Shown piece after piece: positions 25,516-33,882 of a stretch of 64,000 nucleotides of DNA (the stretch's first letter is position 1; every line of letters starts with the position of its first letter). This DNA comes from Paraburkholderia nodosa DSM 21604 (GTDB lineage Bacteria > Pseudomonadota > Gammaproteobacteria > Burkholderiales > Burkholderiaceae). The DNA lies in the NCBI RefSeq assembly GCF_000519185.1, contig NZ_JAFA01000030.1:99-64098 (forward strand), written 5' to 3'. Made by a program: the position numbers and the translations under genes. A model generated the notes under the pieces. That model did not search any database and was not told where the DNA came from. It worked only from the letters and a program-made list of their open reading frames with translations.

Positions 25516-27232
25516 GATTGATCTCCTCGAGTGTCGTTTCGCCGCGCTTTACCAGATCGATCGCGGCGGTGCGCAGCGACTGCATGCCATAGCGCATCGC
25601 CGCGGCCTTGATGTGCCCAAGTGGCGCGCGCTCCGACAGCAGTTGTCTCAGCTCGTCGTTCATGCGCAGCGCCTCGGCGATCGCACGCCGTCCGCGATAC
25701 CCGCTGCCACGGCATGCGCCACAGCCGGCGCCGCGGCGAAATAAGTAGCTGCCCGCTGCGTCCGGGTCGATGCCCGAGCGGATGAGCGTCTCCTTGTCCA
25801 CCGTGTCTTCGGTCATGCAGTCCGGACAGCATTGCCGCAACAGGCGCTGCGCCACCACGCCATTGAGCGCGGAAACGAAGGAGTACGGATCGACTTCCAT
25901 GTTGGTGAAGCGGCCGATCACGTCGAAGACATTGTTCGCGTGGACGGTCGTGAACACCTGGTGCCCGGTCAGCGCGGCCTGCACGGCGATCTGCGCCGTT
26001 TCCGGATCGCGGATTTCTCCGACCATGATCTTGTCCGGGTCATGCCGGAGAATCGAGCGCAATCCGCGTGCGAACGTGAGTCCCTTTGCTTCGTTGACCG
26101 GGATCTGCAGGATTTCGCCCAACTGGTATTCGACCGGATCCTCGATCGTCACGATCTTCTCGAGGCCGTTGTTGATTTCCGTGAGAATCGCGTAGAGCGT
26201 CGTCGTCTTGCCGCTGCCGGTCGGCCCGGTGACGAGCAGCATCCCGTACGGCATCGCCGCGAGCTTGCGCATGAAGCGTGTGTCGCCCTCCTGAAAGCCG
26301 AGTGCCTCGAGCGTCAGACCGCCCGTGGATTGCGAAAGCTGATAGCGATCCAGGATCCGCAGCACCGCATCTTCGCCGAACTGGTTCGGCATGATCGACA
26401 CGCGGAAGTCGATTTCACGCCCTGCATATTGCGCCTTGAAACGGCCATCCTGAGGCACGCGCCGCTCTGCGATATCAAGCTCGGAGATCACCTTCACGCG
26501 TGAGAGCACCTGATCCGCGACGTCGCGGCCCTCGGCACGGCCCACCACGGTGAGCACGCCGTCCACGCGGCACTTGATCATCAGCCCATTCGCGCGGCAT
26601 TCGAGGTGAATGTCGCTCGCCATCATCTTGAGCGCGTCGTAGATTGTCGAGTTGAGCAGTCTGACCACCGGACTGTCGTCGCTGCTGATGCCCTGCAGCG
26701 TCAACGCCAGCGACGCCGGATCGACCGTATTCTGGATCGGATCGTCGAACGCAAGCGAGTCCATCGCGCGCACGTCCTTTTCGCGCACGGTCAGATACGC
26801 GTTGATGTCTCCTGCGCTTGCGAGCGCCCAGCTATACGGCACACCAGGCTGCGAGCGCCTCCGATGCTCGATCCAGCCGCGCGTGCGCGCATCGAGCGGA
26901 TCAGCGATTGCGAACAGCAGCCCATTGCCGGCGTCTGGATCGTGGAAGCACACGCAGAGGCGGGTCGTCGCGTCGACGAACGAAATCACCTCGAAATCCG
27001 GTTCGAGCTGATTCAGCTCGCGCATACCGATCGACTTCATGCGGAACAGCGCGGCCAGTTGCCCGCGCAGTTCGTCCGCGCTGAGCGAGGTCTGCGCCAT
27101 CAGCTCCTCGAGTGCGCGGATGCCGGAACCATGCCGCTCGCCGAGCGCTCTCAGTGCGTCGCGCAGATCTGCGCGCGCTTCGGCTTGAGGGCCTTCCGGC
27201 TGGGCGATGATGGTATCCACGCGCTTCCCCAA
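25496..27232 (-). CDS. secretion ATPase GspE/PilB
   Basis: A 578-residue hexameric ATPase. The N-terminal MshEN-like domain covers about 35-170. Walker A is GPTGSGKTTT at 336-345, the Asp box includes TIEDPVEYQLGE, Walker B is GEIRDPETA at 405-413, and the His box is in TTVHANN. A zinc tetracysteine site is present at C468/C469/C472 and C504/C507. It powers pseudopilus growth. Seven bases separate its start from the GspF stop, and its end overlaps the PilM-like gene, so the operon is tightly coupled. All catalytic motifs are intact. Confidence 0.96.
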   Translation of the reverse strand: MGKRVDTIIAQPEGPQAEARADLRDALRALGERHGSGIRALEELMAQTSLSADELRGQLAALFRMKSIGMRELNQLEPDFEVISFVDATTRLCVCFHDPDAGNGLLFAIADPLDARTRGWIEHRRRSQPGVPYSWALASAGDINAYLTVREKDVRAMDSLAFDDPIQNTVDPASLALTLQGISSDDSPVVRLLNSTIYDALKMMASDIHLECRANGLMIKCRVDGVLTVVGRAEGRDVADQVLSRVKVISELDIAERRVPQDGRFKAQYAGREIDFRVSIMPNQFGEDAVLRILDRYQLSQSTGGLTLEALGFQEGDTRFMRKLAAMPYGMLLVTGPTGSGKTTTLYAILTEINNGLEKIVTIEDPVEYQLGEILQIPVNEAKGLTFARGLRSILRHDPDKIMVGEIRDPETAQIAVQAALTGHQVFTTVHANNVFDVIGRFTNMEVDPYSFVSALNGVVAQRLLRQCCPDCMTEDTVDKETLIRSGIDPDAAGSYLFRRGAGCGACRGSGYRGRRAIAEALRMNDELRQLLSERAPLGHIKAAAMRYGMQSLRTAAIDLVKRGETTLEEINRVTMVE

Positions 27233-27238
27233 TTCGGT

Positions 27239-28441
27239 CTACTGAATGCTCGACGCAATTTCGAAGATCGGCATGTACATCAGCACGACGATGCCGCCTA
27301 TCACCACGCCAATGAAGATCATCATCGCGGGCTCGATCAGTCGCGAAATCAGATCGATCGTGCGCGACACCTGCGCTTCCTGGAACGCCGCGATCCGGTC
27401 GAGCACGGGGCCGAGACCGCCCGTTTTCTCCGCGACCGTCAACAGGCGGTATGCGATCGCGTTGGCGAGGCCAGCCTCCTGAAACGCATCCGAAACCTTC
27501 GCACCGTTTCGCACCTGCTGCAGTGCGCTCGCGAGGGCCGCCTGGTCCGAGCGTCCAACGAGACCCTGTGCAAGCTCGAAGGCCTTCACTGCGGGAATGC
27601 CGCCGTCGACGAGCATGGCCGTCGTGCGATAGAACTGCGACTGGCGAAAGACGCGAAATTGTTGCCCGATACCGGGCAGCGCCAGCATGCGATCGGCGAT
27701 CCAGTTGCGCGCGAACGGGCGGCGCAATGCGCAGCCCGTCGCCACGGCCAGCACCGCGACGCTCACGGACAGCCCGGAGCCGTGCGCGTGCACCATGCCG
27801 CCCCAGGCCATCAGCATGCGCGATAGCAGCGGCAGCTCGCGCCCGCTGTGTTCAAGCAGGCTCGCGAAGCGCGGCACCACGAAGCCGAGCAGGAACAGGA
27901 CGACCGCCGCGCCGACGAACAGCAGGACCGTCGGATAGATCGCCGCCGACACCACACGCGCACGCAGCTCGTGGAGTGTCGCGCTATTGCGCGAGTAACG
28001 TGTGAGGCTATCGGCGAGACCGCCGGTCTGCTCGCTCGCCTTCACGCACGCAACCAGAACCAGCGGGAAGATATGGCTTGCGTGCTCGAGCGCCGCGGAT
28101 AGCGAGTGCCCTTCTTCGAGCTGGCGCAAGAGGTCGCGATACACTTGCGCCGACGTCTCGCGGCGCTCGTTGCCGCCAAGCGTGCGCAACGCGTCGACAA
28201 CACCCACGCCCGCATCGAGCAGCGCGGCGAGCTCGCGCGCAAAGAGCTCGACGTTGAACCGGCCTCCGGGAATCCCCAGCCGGTTCGCACGATGCCGCCG
28301 ACGGCCGCCCTCGGCGCGCACCGAGACGACGCGCAGACCGCGGGAACGCGCGAGTGCCGTGGCTGCCGCGGGCGTTTCGCTGTCGATGCGAAGCGTCTGG
28401 ACCGAGCCATTCGTATCGAAGACACGCAGCACGTACTTCAC
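27239..28441 (-). CDS. inner-membrane platform protein GspF/PilC
   Basis: A 400-residue polytopic platform protein with two T2SSF repeats and three membrane helices (around residue 170, around 220, and near the C-terminus: MIFIGVVIGGIVVLMYMPIF). The GTG start at 28441 is supported by AAGGAGA 6 bases upstream and by the usual opening KYVLRVFD. It holds the ATPase and guides pseudopilin insertion. It lies between the GspG and GspE genes in the conventional order. Confidence 0.94.
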   Translation of the reverse strand: MKYVLRVFDTNGSVQTLRIDSETPAAATALARSRGLRVVSVRAEGGRRRHRANRLGIPGGRFNVELFARELAALLDAGVGVVDALRTLGGNERRETSAQVYRDLLRQLEEGHSLSAALEHASHIFPLVLVACVKASEQTGGLADSLTRYSRNSATLHELRARVVSAAIYPTVLLFVGAAVVLFLLGFVVPRFASLLEHSGRELPLLSRMLMAWGGMVHAHGSGLSVSVAVLAVATGCALRRPFARNWIADRMLALPGIGQQFRVFRQSQFYRTTAMLVDGGIPAVKAFELAQGLVGRSDQAALASALQQVRNGAKVSDAFQEAGLANAIAYRLLTVAEKTGGLGPVLDRIAAFQEAQVSRTIDLISRLIEPAMMIFIGVVIGGIVVLMYMPIFEIASSIQ

Positions 28442-28496
28442 GTCGACTCTCCTTGCAGACAACCCACCATCGGCGCGGCGGCCCCGCCGCGCGCCC

Positions 28497-28997
28497 CTAC
28501 CACGACGAGATCGTGACGTTCTCGCCCGCGCCGTCACCGCGCCCGTTCTTGCCGAGCGAATACAGGTCATAGTCGCCGTGGTCGCCCGGCGAACGATACT
28601 GATACGCGCGATCCCACGGATCCACGGGCACCGCCTTCTGCAGATACGGCCCGCTCCAGTGCGCGGCATTCTGCGGCTTCTCCACGAGCGCCTCCAGGCC
28701 TTCTTCGGTCGTCGGATACGCGCCGACGTCGAGCCGGTATTGATCGAGCGCCTGGCCGAGCGACACGATCTGCGCACGCGCGATCTTGACGTTCGACTTG
28801 CCGACCTGTTCGAAATATCGGGGCGCAACGAGACCGGCCAGCAAGCCGATGATGACCATCACGACGAGCAGTTCGAGCAGCGTGAAGCCGCGCCGCGCAT
28901 ACGTGCGTGCCGGTGCCGCAAAACCGGCGCAATGCCGCGGCGCCTCTGGCTCGGGCATCTGCACACCGCGTTGGATAGAGGTCGATTCGCTATGCAC
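28497..28997 (-). CDS. major pseudopilin GspG
   Basis: A 166-residue pseudopilin. A long leader ends ARRG and is followed by FTLLELLVVMVIIGLLAGLV (Glu5 present). The globular part has the GspG hallmarks ALDQYRLDVGAYPTTEEGL and PWDRAYQYRSPGDHGDYDLY, plus a calcium-loop end at GKNGRGDGAGENV. The GTG at 28997 has GGGGAG just upstream; ATG at 28958 would give a shorter leader but has no good ribosome site. It is the first gene of the secretion operon, and a GGG-N6-CCCAY element lies about 103 bases upstream. Confidence 0.95.
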   Translation of the reverse strand: MHSESTSIQRGVQMPEPEAPRHCAGFAAPARTYARRGFTLLELLVVMVIIGLLAGLVAPRYFEQVGKSNVKIARAQIVSLGQALDQYRLDVGAYPTTEEGLEALVEKPQNAAHWSGPYLQKAVPVDPWDRAYQYRSPGDHGDYDLYSLGKNGRGDGAGENVTISSW

Positions 28998-29100
28998 GGC
29001 TCCCCCCTGTATCGACTCACCGCTTCAGCGCCGCTGAAGCCGTTGAATGCATTTTTGTTCAGGTCGATACGGGCAAGAAGTAGGGAGTGCCGTCCAAAGA

Positions 29101-29115
29101 CATGGGTAAAGACCC
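29101..29115 (-). promoter_or_regulatory. GGG-N6-CCCAY element upstream of gspG operon
   Basis: On the minus strand it reads GGGTCTTTACCCATG, i.e. inverted GGGT/ACCC arms with a 4-base centre. It ends 103 bases before the gspG start and points toward it. It matches similar elements at 30648, 33185, 34955, 54734, 55059 and (weaker) 38767. Confidence 0.6.
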
Positions 29116-29143
29116 TCCAGTTGCGCCATACCCGTCTGGAGGG
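29113..29143 (-). terminator. hairpin after the response-regulator gene
   Basis: CCCTCCAG (29113-29120) and CTGGAGGG (29136-29143) are perfect 8-base arms, beginning 3 bases after the response-regulator stop at 29147. No clear T-run follows in the minus direction, so it may be a weak or Rho-assisted terminator. It overlaps the GGG-N6-CCCAY element by 3 bases. Confidence 0.55.
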
Positions 29144-29146
29144 ATT

Positions 29147-29821
29147 TCACACATGCTCGTCGTCGGGCACCATCAGCACGCCCATGTCGATCGCGAGGCG
29201 CACGAGGCCGTTCAGGTTCCTGATGCCGAGCTTGCGCATCAGGTTCGCGCGATGCTTTTCGATGGTCTTGGGGCTGAGACTCAGGCACTCGCCGACCTGC
29301 CGGTTGGTGTGCCCCTCCACCACGAGCCGCAGCACCGTGCGTTCGCGGCCGGTCAGCGCATTCCAGAGCTGCGCCTTGTGTGCGATGTCCTCCTGCGATC
29401 CGTGCGCCCCTCCGCTGATCCGGTTGGCGCCGGCGCCGGCCACGCGCTTGCCTTGCATCACGAAACGCATTTCCCGGACCAGCTGGTCGAACGATGCGTC
29501 CTTGACCACGTAGCCGTCGGCGCCGGCGGCGAACGCCTCCCGCACATGGTCTTCGCTCCAATGAACGGTAAGGACGACGATCCGGATGCGCGGGGACTCG
29601 CGCTTGATGGCGGTGATCGCCTCGAAGCCGCTGCCGCCGGGCATCGTCAGATCCATCAGGATCAGGTCGGGCAGCGTCTCCCTGGCGAGGCGATGGGCTT
29701 CGATCCCGCCGCTCGCCTCGCCGACGATGCAGTAGTCGTCCAGTTCGGAGACCATGCGACAAAGGCCGCTGCGCAGTAAATGCTGGTCCTCGGCAATCAG
29801 CACACGATGTCTTTTTTCCAA
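29147..29821 (-). CDS. LuxR/NarL-type response regulator
   Basis: A 224-residue two-component regulator. The receiver domain spans about 4-120 with acidic pair Glu11/Asp12, phospho-acceptor Asp57 (LILMDLTMP), Thr/Ser in VVLTVHW and Lys in YVVKD. The LuxR-type HTH is at about 158-215 (GHTNRQVGECLSLSPKTIEK). A TTG start at 29821 has AAGGAG 8 bases upstream. It lies next to the secretion operon and the Sco1-like gene. The likely partner is the soluble kinase at 30766. A second regulator of the same type is encoded at 31917. Confidence 0.94.
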   Translation of the reverse strand: MEKRHRVLIAEDQHLLRSGLCRMVSELDDYCIVGEASGGIEAHRLARETLPDLILMDLTMPGGSGFEAITAIKRESPRIRIVVLTVHWSEDHVREAFAAGADGYVVKDASFDQLVREMRFVMQGKRVAGAGANRISGGAHGSQEDIAHKAQLWNALTGRERTVLRLVVEGHTNRQVGECLSLSPKTIEKHRANLMRKLGIRNLNGLVRLAIDMGVLMVPDDEHV

Positions 29822-29851
29822 TTTCGTCGCTCCTTGCTGGACGCTGCGCGC

Positions 29852-30481
29852 CTAGTTGGAAGCGACCACGTCGTGATAGGCGGCGAGCAGTTCCGACGGT
29901 GTGGCGAAGCCGTCGATGCGCAGCCAGGGCTTGCCCGGCGCGGCGCGCAGGAAGGCAACCGGCGTGTGATTCATCTTGTCGCCCCGATAGACGTTGAACG
30001 CGCGCTGCGCCGCAATGCTCGCCTCGACTGTGCCGGTGTAGTGCTGCCACTCGGGGCCGGCTTCGAACCTGGCCGCATAGGCCTTGAGGCGCGCAGGCGT
30101 GTCCTCTTCCGGATCGATCGAGATCGAGACGATATGGACCTTGTCCCGGTCGCTGCCCAGATCGCTCTGAAATTGCTCGAGCGTCTGGCTGGTCATCGGA
30201 CAGATCGTCGTGCAGGTCGTATAGATGAAGGTCACGATCACCGGACGGCCATCGTTCAGTTCGTCGACGAGCGAAACGGTCTTGCCGTCATCGCGCACGA
30301 GGTCGACCGAAGGCAGCGTGTATTGTGCGGTCGTGCGCGTGGTCATGCCCGCCATCATGTGATGATGCATGTGAGGATCGGCAACGGCCGCAGCATCGTC
30401 GGCAGGTGCGCACCATGCCGCCGTCGCCGCGAGTGCCATGCCCGTCAGCACCCCGATCCTTAATTTTGCAGTCCTGTTCAT
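29852..30481 (-). CDS. Sco1/SenC-family copper chaperone
   Basis: A 209-residue exported thioredoxin-fold protein. A signal peptide (about 1-25) is followed by a His/Met-rich stretch DPHMHHHMMAGM, likely copper-binding. The Sco copper motif is Cys90-TTI-Cys94 in TFIYTTCTTICP with His172 in MNHTP. GGAG precedes the ATG. Sco proteins deliver copper to or reduce thiols of cuproenzymes, normally cytochrome oxidase; no oxidase genes are present here, but two multicopper oxidase genes lie in the same region. Delivery of copper to those is inferred. Confidence 0.9.
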   Translation of the reverse strand: MNRTAKLRIGVLTGMALAATAAWCAPADDAAAVADPHMHHHMMAGMTTRTTAQYTLPSVDLVRDDGKTVSLVDELNDGRPVIVTFIYTTCTTICPMTSQTLEQFQSDLGSDRDKVHIVSISIDPEEDTPARLKAYAARFEAGPEWQHYTGTVEASIAAQRAFNVYRGDKMNHTPVAFLRAAPGKPWLRIDGFATPSELLAAYHDVVASN

Positions 30482-30647
30482 ACCGGTCTCCAGAAATGAG
30501 GAGAAAGGTCGCTTCTAGCGATGCGCAGGTTGCGGCGCTTTCACTTCCTCGCAAGTTCAGTGTCATGAATTTGCCTACAAGCGTCATTGGATGAGGGACC
30601 CCAAACGGCGGTAGGGTATGCCCGCTTGATGGAAAACCCGCACCGTG

Positions 30648-30663
30648 CAATGGGGGTGTCCCC
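30648..30663 (-). promoter_or_regulatory. GGG-N6-CCCAY element between Sco1-like and kinase genes
   Basis: The minus strand reads GGGGACACCCCCATTG, preceded by AGTGT as in the copy before the lytic transglycosylase. It lies 166 bases upstream of the Sco1-like gene, pointing to it, and 102 bases upstream of the divergent kinase gene. A second GGG/CCC dyad (GTAGGGTATGCCCGC) lies at 30612-30626. Confidence 0.55.
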
Positions 30664-30765
30664 ACACTACGACCCCACAAATTCCCCGTTGCAGCTTGCG
30701 TCGATCACGGCCTACAATCCCGATAGTCTTACGATTTGATTATATCGACGCATCGGGGAGCTCCA

Positions 30766-31899
30766 ATGGATGAAAGCCAGCCAGGGGGACCGCAGGTTAG
30801 ATTGCTCGATCTGATCGAAGCAATGCGCAAACTTCGCAGCGCGGCCTACTCCAGCCAACCCGACGCCGGCGTCGTCACCGACGCGCGCGGCGCAGCGCTC
30901 GCGATTCTCACGCCCGATGGGACCTTCGTGTCGGCAAACCGCAGCGCCGCCGCGCTGCTCGGCTATTCGAGCGCTGAGCTCGTCGGCAAGGGTCTCGCCG
31001 ACCTCGCGCCCGACGACTCTCATAGCGACCTGGCAGACGAATTGTCCGCGAGCAAGGCTCGCGAGTTTCACTCGTTCAGCGCCGTCCTCACCGGCCGAAC
31101 GGGTCATCCAACGCGACTGGCGCTGCATCAGCAATGGGTCCCCACGAAACAGATGGAGGCGAGCGTCTTGCTGACGCTTTTCGAAGAGCCGCTGATCTTC
31201 GAGCCCAGGTCTGCCGACCCGGCCGAACCGTTCGATGCAAGCGAGCGGATGTGCCAGACGTATCTGATGATGGGCCAGCAGAAGGAACGCCAGCGTCTTG
31301 CTGCGGAGTTGCACGACGGCCTCGGCCAGGCGCTAACCCTCGTCAAGCTGATGACAGAGGATGCACTGATGCGCATACGCCGAGGGCAGGTCGACGATGC
31401 GGTACAACTGCTGGATGCGACCGTGTTCAGGGTCCGCGAAACGATCGGCGACGTGCGGCAGATATGCGGGGAACTGAGGCCGCTCATGCTGGACAAGCTG
31501 GGGCTGCCCGCAGCATTGGGTTCGCTGTGCCGGCGCATCGAACATGGCACGGAGGCGATCTCAGTCTTGTTCGACTGCGATGTCGCGGATAAGGACGTAC
31601 CCGAGCATCTGAAAGCGGACATGTTCAGAGTCGCTCAGGAGGCGCTGAACAATGCCGTCAAGCATGCCGAGGCGACGGAAATTTCCCTCAGCCTGCGGAG
31701 TGACGCGGGCGGCCTGCTGTTGACGATTCAGGACAACGGCATCGGCTACGAGAACCACCCGTTCGCCACAGAAGACGCCTATTCGACCGGATTGGGCCTG
31801 ATCGGCATGCAGCACCGCGTCGAGATGCACGGCGGCGCGTTCTCGATTGAGTCGTCCGCCGCGACCGGTACGCGCGTCTGCGCGACCTGGACGCGCTAG
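30766..31899 (+). CDS. soluble sensor histidine kinase (NarX/DegS-type)
   Basis: A 377-residue cytoplasmic kinase with no membrane helix. A PAS domain covers about 40-140 (ILTPDGTFVSANRSAAALLG). The HisKA_3 dimerisation domain has phospho-acceptor His183 in AAELHDGLGQALTLV. The HATPase domain follows, with N-box EALNNAVKHAEATE, DNGIGYE and GLGLIGMQHRVE. GGGGAG lies before the ATG. PAS plus a soluble body suggests an internal redox or ligand signal. Neighbouring response regulators of the matching NarL class lie at 29147 and 31917, and this gene converges on the second. Pairing inferred from position and class. Confidence 0.94.
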   Translation: MDESQPGGPQVRLLDLIEAMRKLRSAAYSSQPDAGVVTDARGAALAILTPDGTFVSANRSAAALLGYSSAELVGKGLADLAPDDSHSDLADELSASKAREFHSFSAVLTGRTGHPTRLALHQQWVPTKQMEASVLLTLFEEPLIFEPRSADPAEPFDASERMCQTYLMMGQQKERQRLAAELHDGLGQALTLVKLMTEDALMRIRRGQVDDAVQLLDATVFRVRETIGDVRQICGELRPLMLDKLGLPAALGSLCRRIEHGTEAISVLFDCDVADKDVPEHLKADMFRVAQEALNNAVKHAEATEISLSLRSDAGGLLLTIQDNGIGYENHPFATEDAYSTGLGLIGMQHRVEMHGGAFSIESSAATGTRVCATWTR

Positions 31900-31916
31900 C
31901 GAAGCCTTCGTCGCAC

Positions 31917-32696
31917 TCAGGTTCCCGTTTCGCCTAGCCGGTATTCGGGCAGTTCGCCTTCTGGGCCCGAGCCCGGCGCCGGATCGGTGCGTTCCGGCAA
32001 GTGCGCATCGTCCACGTTCGGCTCAGCGCATTTGGCGGCGAGCGAGGTCAGCAAACCCATGCTCATCGCGACGAGAACCAGTTCGGTCAGGTTGGCGATA
32101 TGGAGCTTGTGCATCATGCTCGCGCGATACTTCTCGATCGTCTTCGGACTCAGGTTCAGGTATTGTCCGACCTGCCGGTTGGTGCGTCCTTCCGCGATCA
32201 GCTTGAGCACGCTGCGCTCGCGCGCCGTCAACACGTCCCAGGCGTGCTTCGGCGCGGGCGCTTCGCGGCCGCTGACGAAAGAGTCGACCATGTAGCCGTA
32301 CACGTCTGCGCTCAGATGTTTCTTTCCCTGCATGACTGAGCGCATCGCGACCAGCAGTTCCTCGAACGAGACGTCTTTCAGCACATAACCGTCGACGCCG
32401 GCACGCAGCGCCTCCCGCACGTACTCCTCGTTTTGATGCACCGTGAGCGCAATGATCCGCACGCCAGGCGATCGCCGCTTGATCGTCGCGCTGGCATCGA
32501 TGCCATTCATTCCTCGCATCGACAGATCCATCAGGATCAGATGAGGGGCGAGCGTCATCGCCTGCTGGCAGGCTTCCTTGCCGTCCCTCGCTTCGCCGAC
32601 GACGTCGTAGTCGGCTTGCGCACACAACATCGAACGTAGACCATTTCGCAGCAGATCGTGATCCTCTGCGATTACAACGCGACATTTGGTATTCAC
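31917..32696 (-). CDS. LuxR/NarL-type response regulator
   Basis: A 259-residue regulator from a GTG at 32696, which has GGGAG 7 bases upstream; a longer ATG start at 32744 (275 residues) has no good site. Receiver: EDHDLLRNGLR, phospho-acceptor Asp in LILMDLSMRGMNG, Lys in YVLKDVS. HTH: GRTNRQVGQYLNLSPKTIEK. The C-terminal 40 residues extend beyond the family end. It is very similar in layout and HTH to the regulator at 29147, so the pair probably arose by duplication and may read the same DNA element. It converges with the kinase gene, leaving 17 bases. Confidence 0.92.
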   Translation of the reverse strand: MNTKCRVVIAEDHDLLRNGLRSMLCAQADYDVVGEARDGKEACQQAMTLAPHLILMDLSMRGMNGIDASATIKRRSPGVRIIALTVHQNEEYVREALRAGVDGYVLKDVSFEELLVAMRSVMQGKKHLSADVYGYMVDSFVSGREAPAPKHAWDVLTARERSVLKLIAEGRTNRQVGQYLNLSPKTIEKYRASMMHKLHIANLTELVLVAMSMGLLTSLAAKCAEPNVDDAHLPERTDPAPGSGPEGELPEYRLGETGT

Positions 32697-33249
32697 GTCT
32701 TGTCTCCCAGTGCCAGCGCCCTCGGCCGTCATAACCGCATTCACTATTTGACGAAAATTCTTTCCTTCCGCAAAGCTTTCACTCTTTACATTCGAATTCC
32801 TAACTGTTAGCTTTATGTTATTTTCGGATTACTGTATGCGCCTGGCCCTCAGCAAGGTTCACGCCACTTCGCGCAGAGCAAGCAACGGCGCACATCTCCA
32901 CTTTTTGGGGCATTTCGGCAGTGCATCGAGTGCCGAAAAATGTTTCAAATTCGAACCCTTTTGAAATCTCCAGAAGATTAGCCATCGCAAGGGATAGCAG
33001 CAAATCCCTTCTTTCTTATCATTGGGTGAAAATTAATCGATGATATTGGCATCCAGTGAGAAGAATTAAGGCACTTCGCATGACTGCCGGGCGGCTTCCG
33101 TTGATTACCGTCTATTACCAATTGTTTCGAATGTTAAGTTTTTGCAATGCGCTTTTTGGCAGCTCTTTTGCGCCACAAAGTGTAGGGAGGTGCCCCATTG
33201 CCAAGCCGTTTTTTCTTCCACCACAATTCAGGTGCAGGAGAAAACAACG
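32697..33249. promoter_or_regulatory. AT-rich divergent promoter region
   Basis: A low-GC stretch between the response regulator (leftward) and the lytic transglycosylase (rightward) with no supportable gene. It contains a GGG-N6-CCCAY element at 33185-33200. The AT-richness suggests several promoters or a nucleoid-protein binding zone. Confidence 0.5.
33177..33201 (+). promoter_or_regulatory. GGG-N6-CCCAY element upstream of lytic transglycosylase
   Basis: Core GGGAGGTGCCCCATTG at 33185-33200, preceded by AAAGTGTA. Over 25 bases it matches the copy upstream of the multicopper-oxidase operon (54757 to 54733, minus strand) at 23 positions. It ends 49 bases before the start codon and points toward it. 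Confidence 0.7.
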
Positions 33250-33882
33250 ATGCATTACCACCCGTCATCCAGCTTGGGAAACGCGATCATCGGCGCATTC
33301 GCGATGCTCGGCGCGGTGTTGCCAGGAACGGCATGCGCCCAGATATTTGGCGCGGTCGACAGCAACGGGGCGGTCGTTCTCACGAACGTGCGGGGCAAGC
33401 CCGGGCTGAAGGTGATCGTGGCAGGCGAGCCGCCAGGCGAACCAGGCGCGAAGCGCCGGTCCCGCAAGTCACCCGGCAGCGGCGACCTCCCCTTGTACGC
33501 GGACGTGATCGACGAGGCGAGTCGCTCCTTTCGCGTTCAACCCGAACTGCTTCGCGCGGTGATCGACATCGAGTCGGGATACAACCCAAAGGCAGTTTCG
33601 GATAAAGGCGCGCTGGGATTGATGCAGTTGATGCCGGAAACCGCCAGGCGCTTCTCCGAAGGCGACATGTTCAATCCACGGGACAACGTGCTGGCCGGCG
33701 CCCGCTATCTGCGCTTCCTTCTCGATCTGTTCAAGGACGACGTAGAGCTCACGCTGGCCGCTTATAACGCCGGAGAGAATGCGGTGATTCGCGCCGGCTA
33801 TCGCGTACCGTCGCTGCCGGAAACACGTCTGTACGTTCCGCGCGTGCTGGCGCGCTACAAGCAACTTCTCTCGGCCAGTTGA
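33250..33882 (+). CDS. SLT-type lytic transglycosylase
   Basis: A 210-residue exported murein hydrolase. The signal peptide ends near residue 30 (PGTACA before QIFG), followed by a short DUF4124-like segment and the SLT domain (about 80-205). The catalytic Glu108 is in IDIESGYNP, with the family motifs GALGLMQLMPETA and AAYNAGENAV. It cleaves peptidoglycan glycan strands. The same regulatory element as the oxidase operon precedes it, and such enzymes are often tied to secretion or pilus systems. I infer it opens the wall for the adjacent secretion machine. Confidence 0.92.
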   Translation: MHYHPSSSLGNAIIGAFAMLGAVLPGTACAQIFGAVDSNGAVVLTNVRGKPGLKVIVAGEPPGEPGAKRRSRKSPGSGDLPLYADVIDEASRSFRVQPELLRAVIDIESGYNPKAVSDKGALGLMQLMPETARRFSEGDMFNPRDNVLAGARYLRFLLDLFKDDVELTLAAYNAGENAVIRAGYRVPSLPETRLYVPRVLARYKQLLSAS

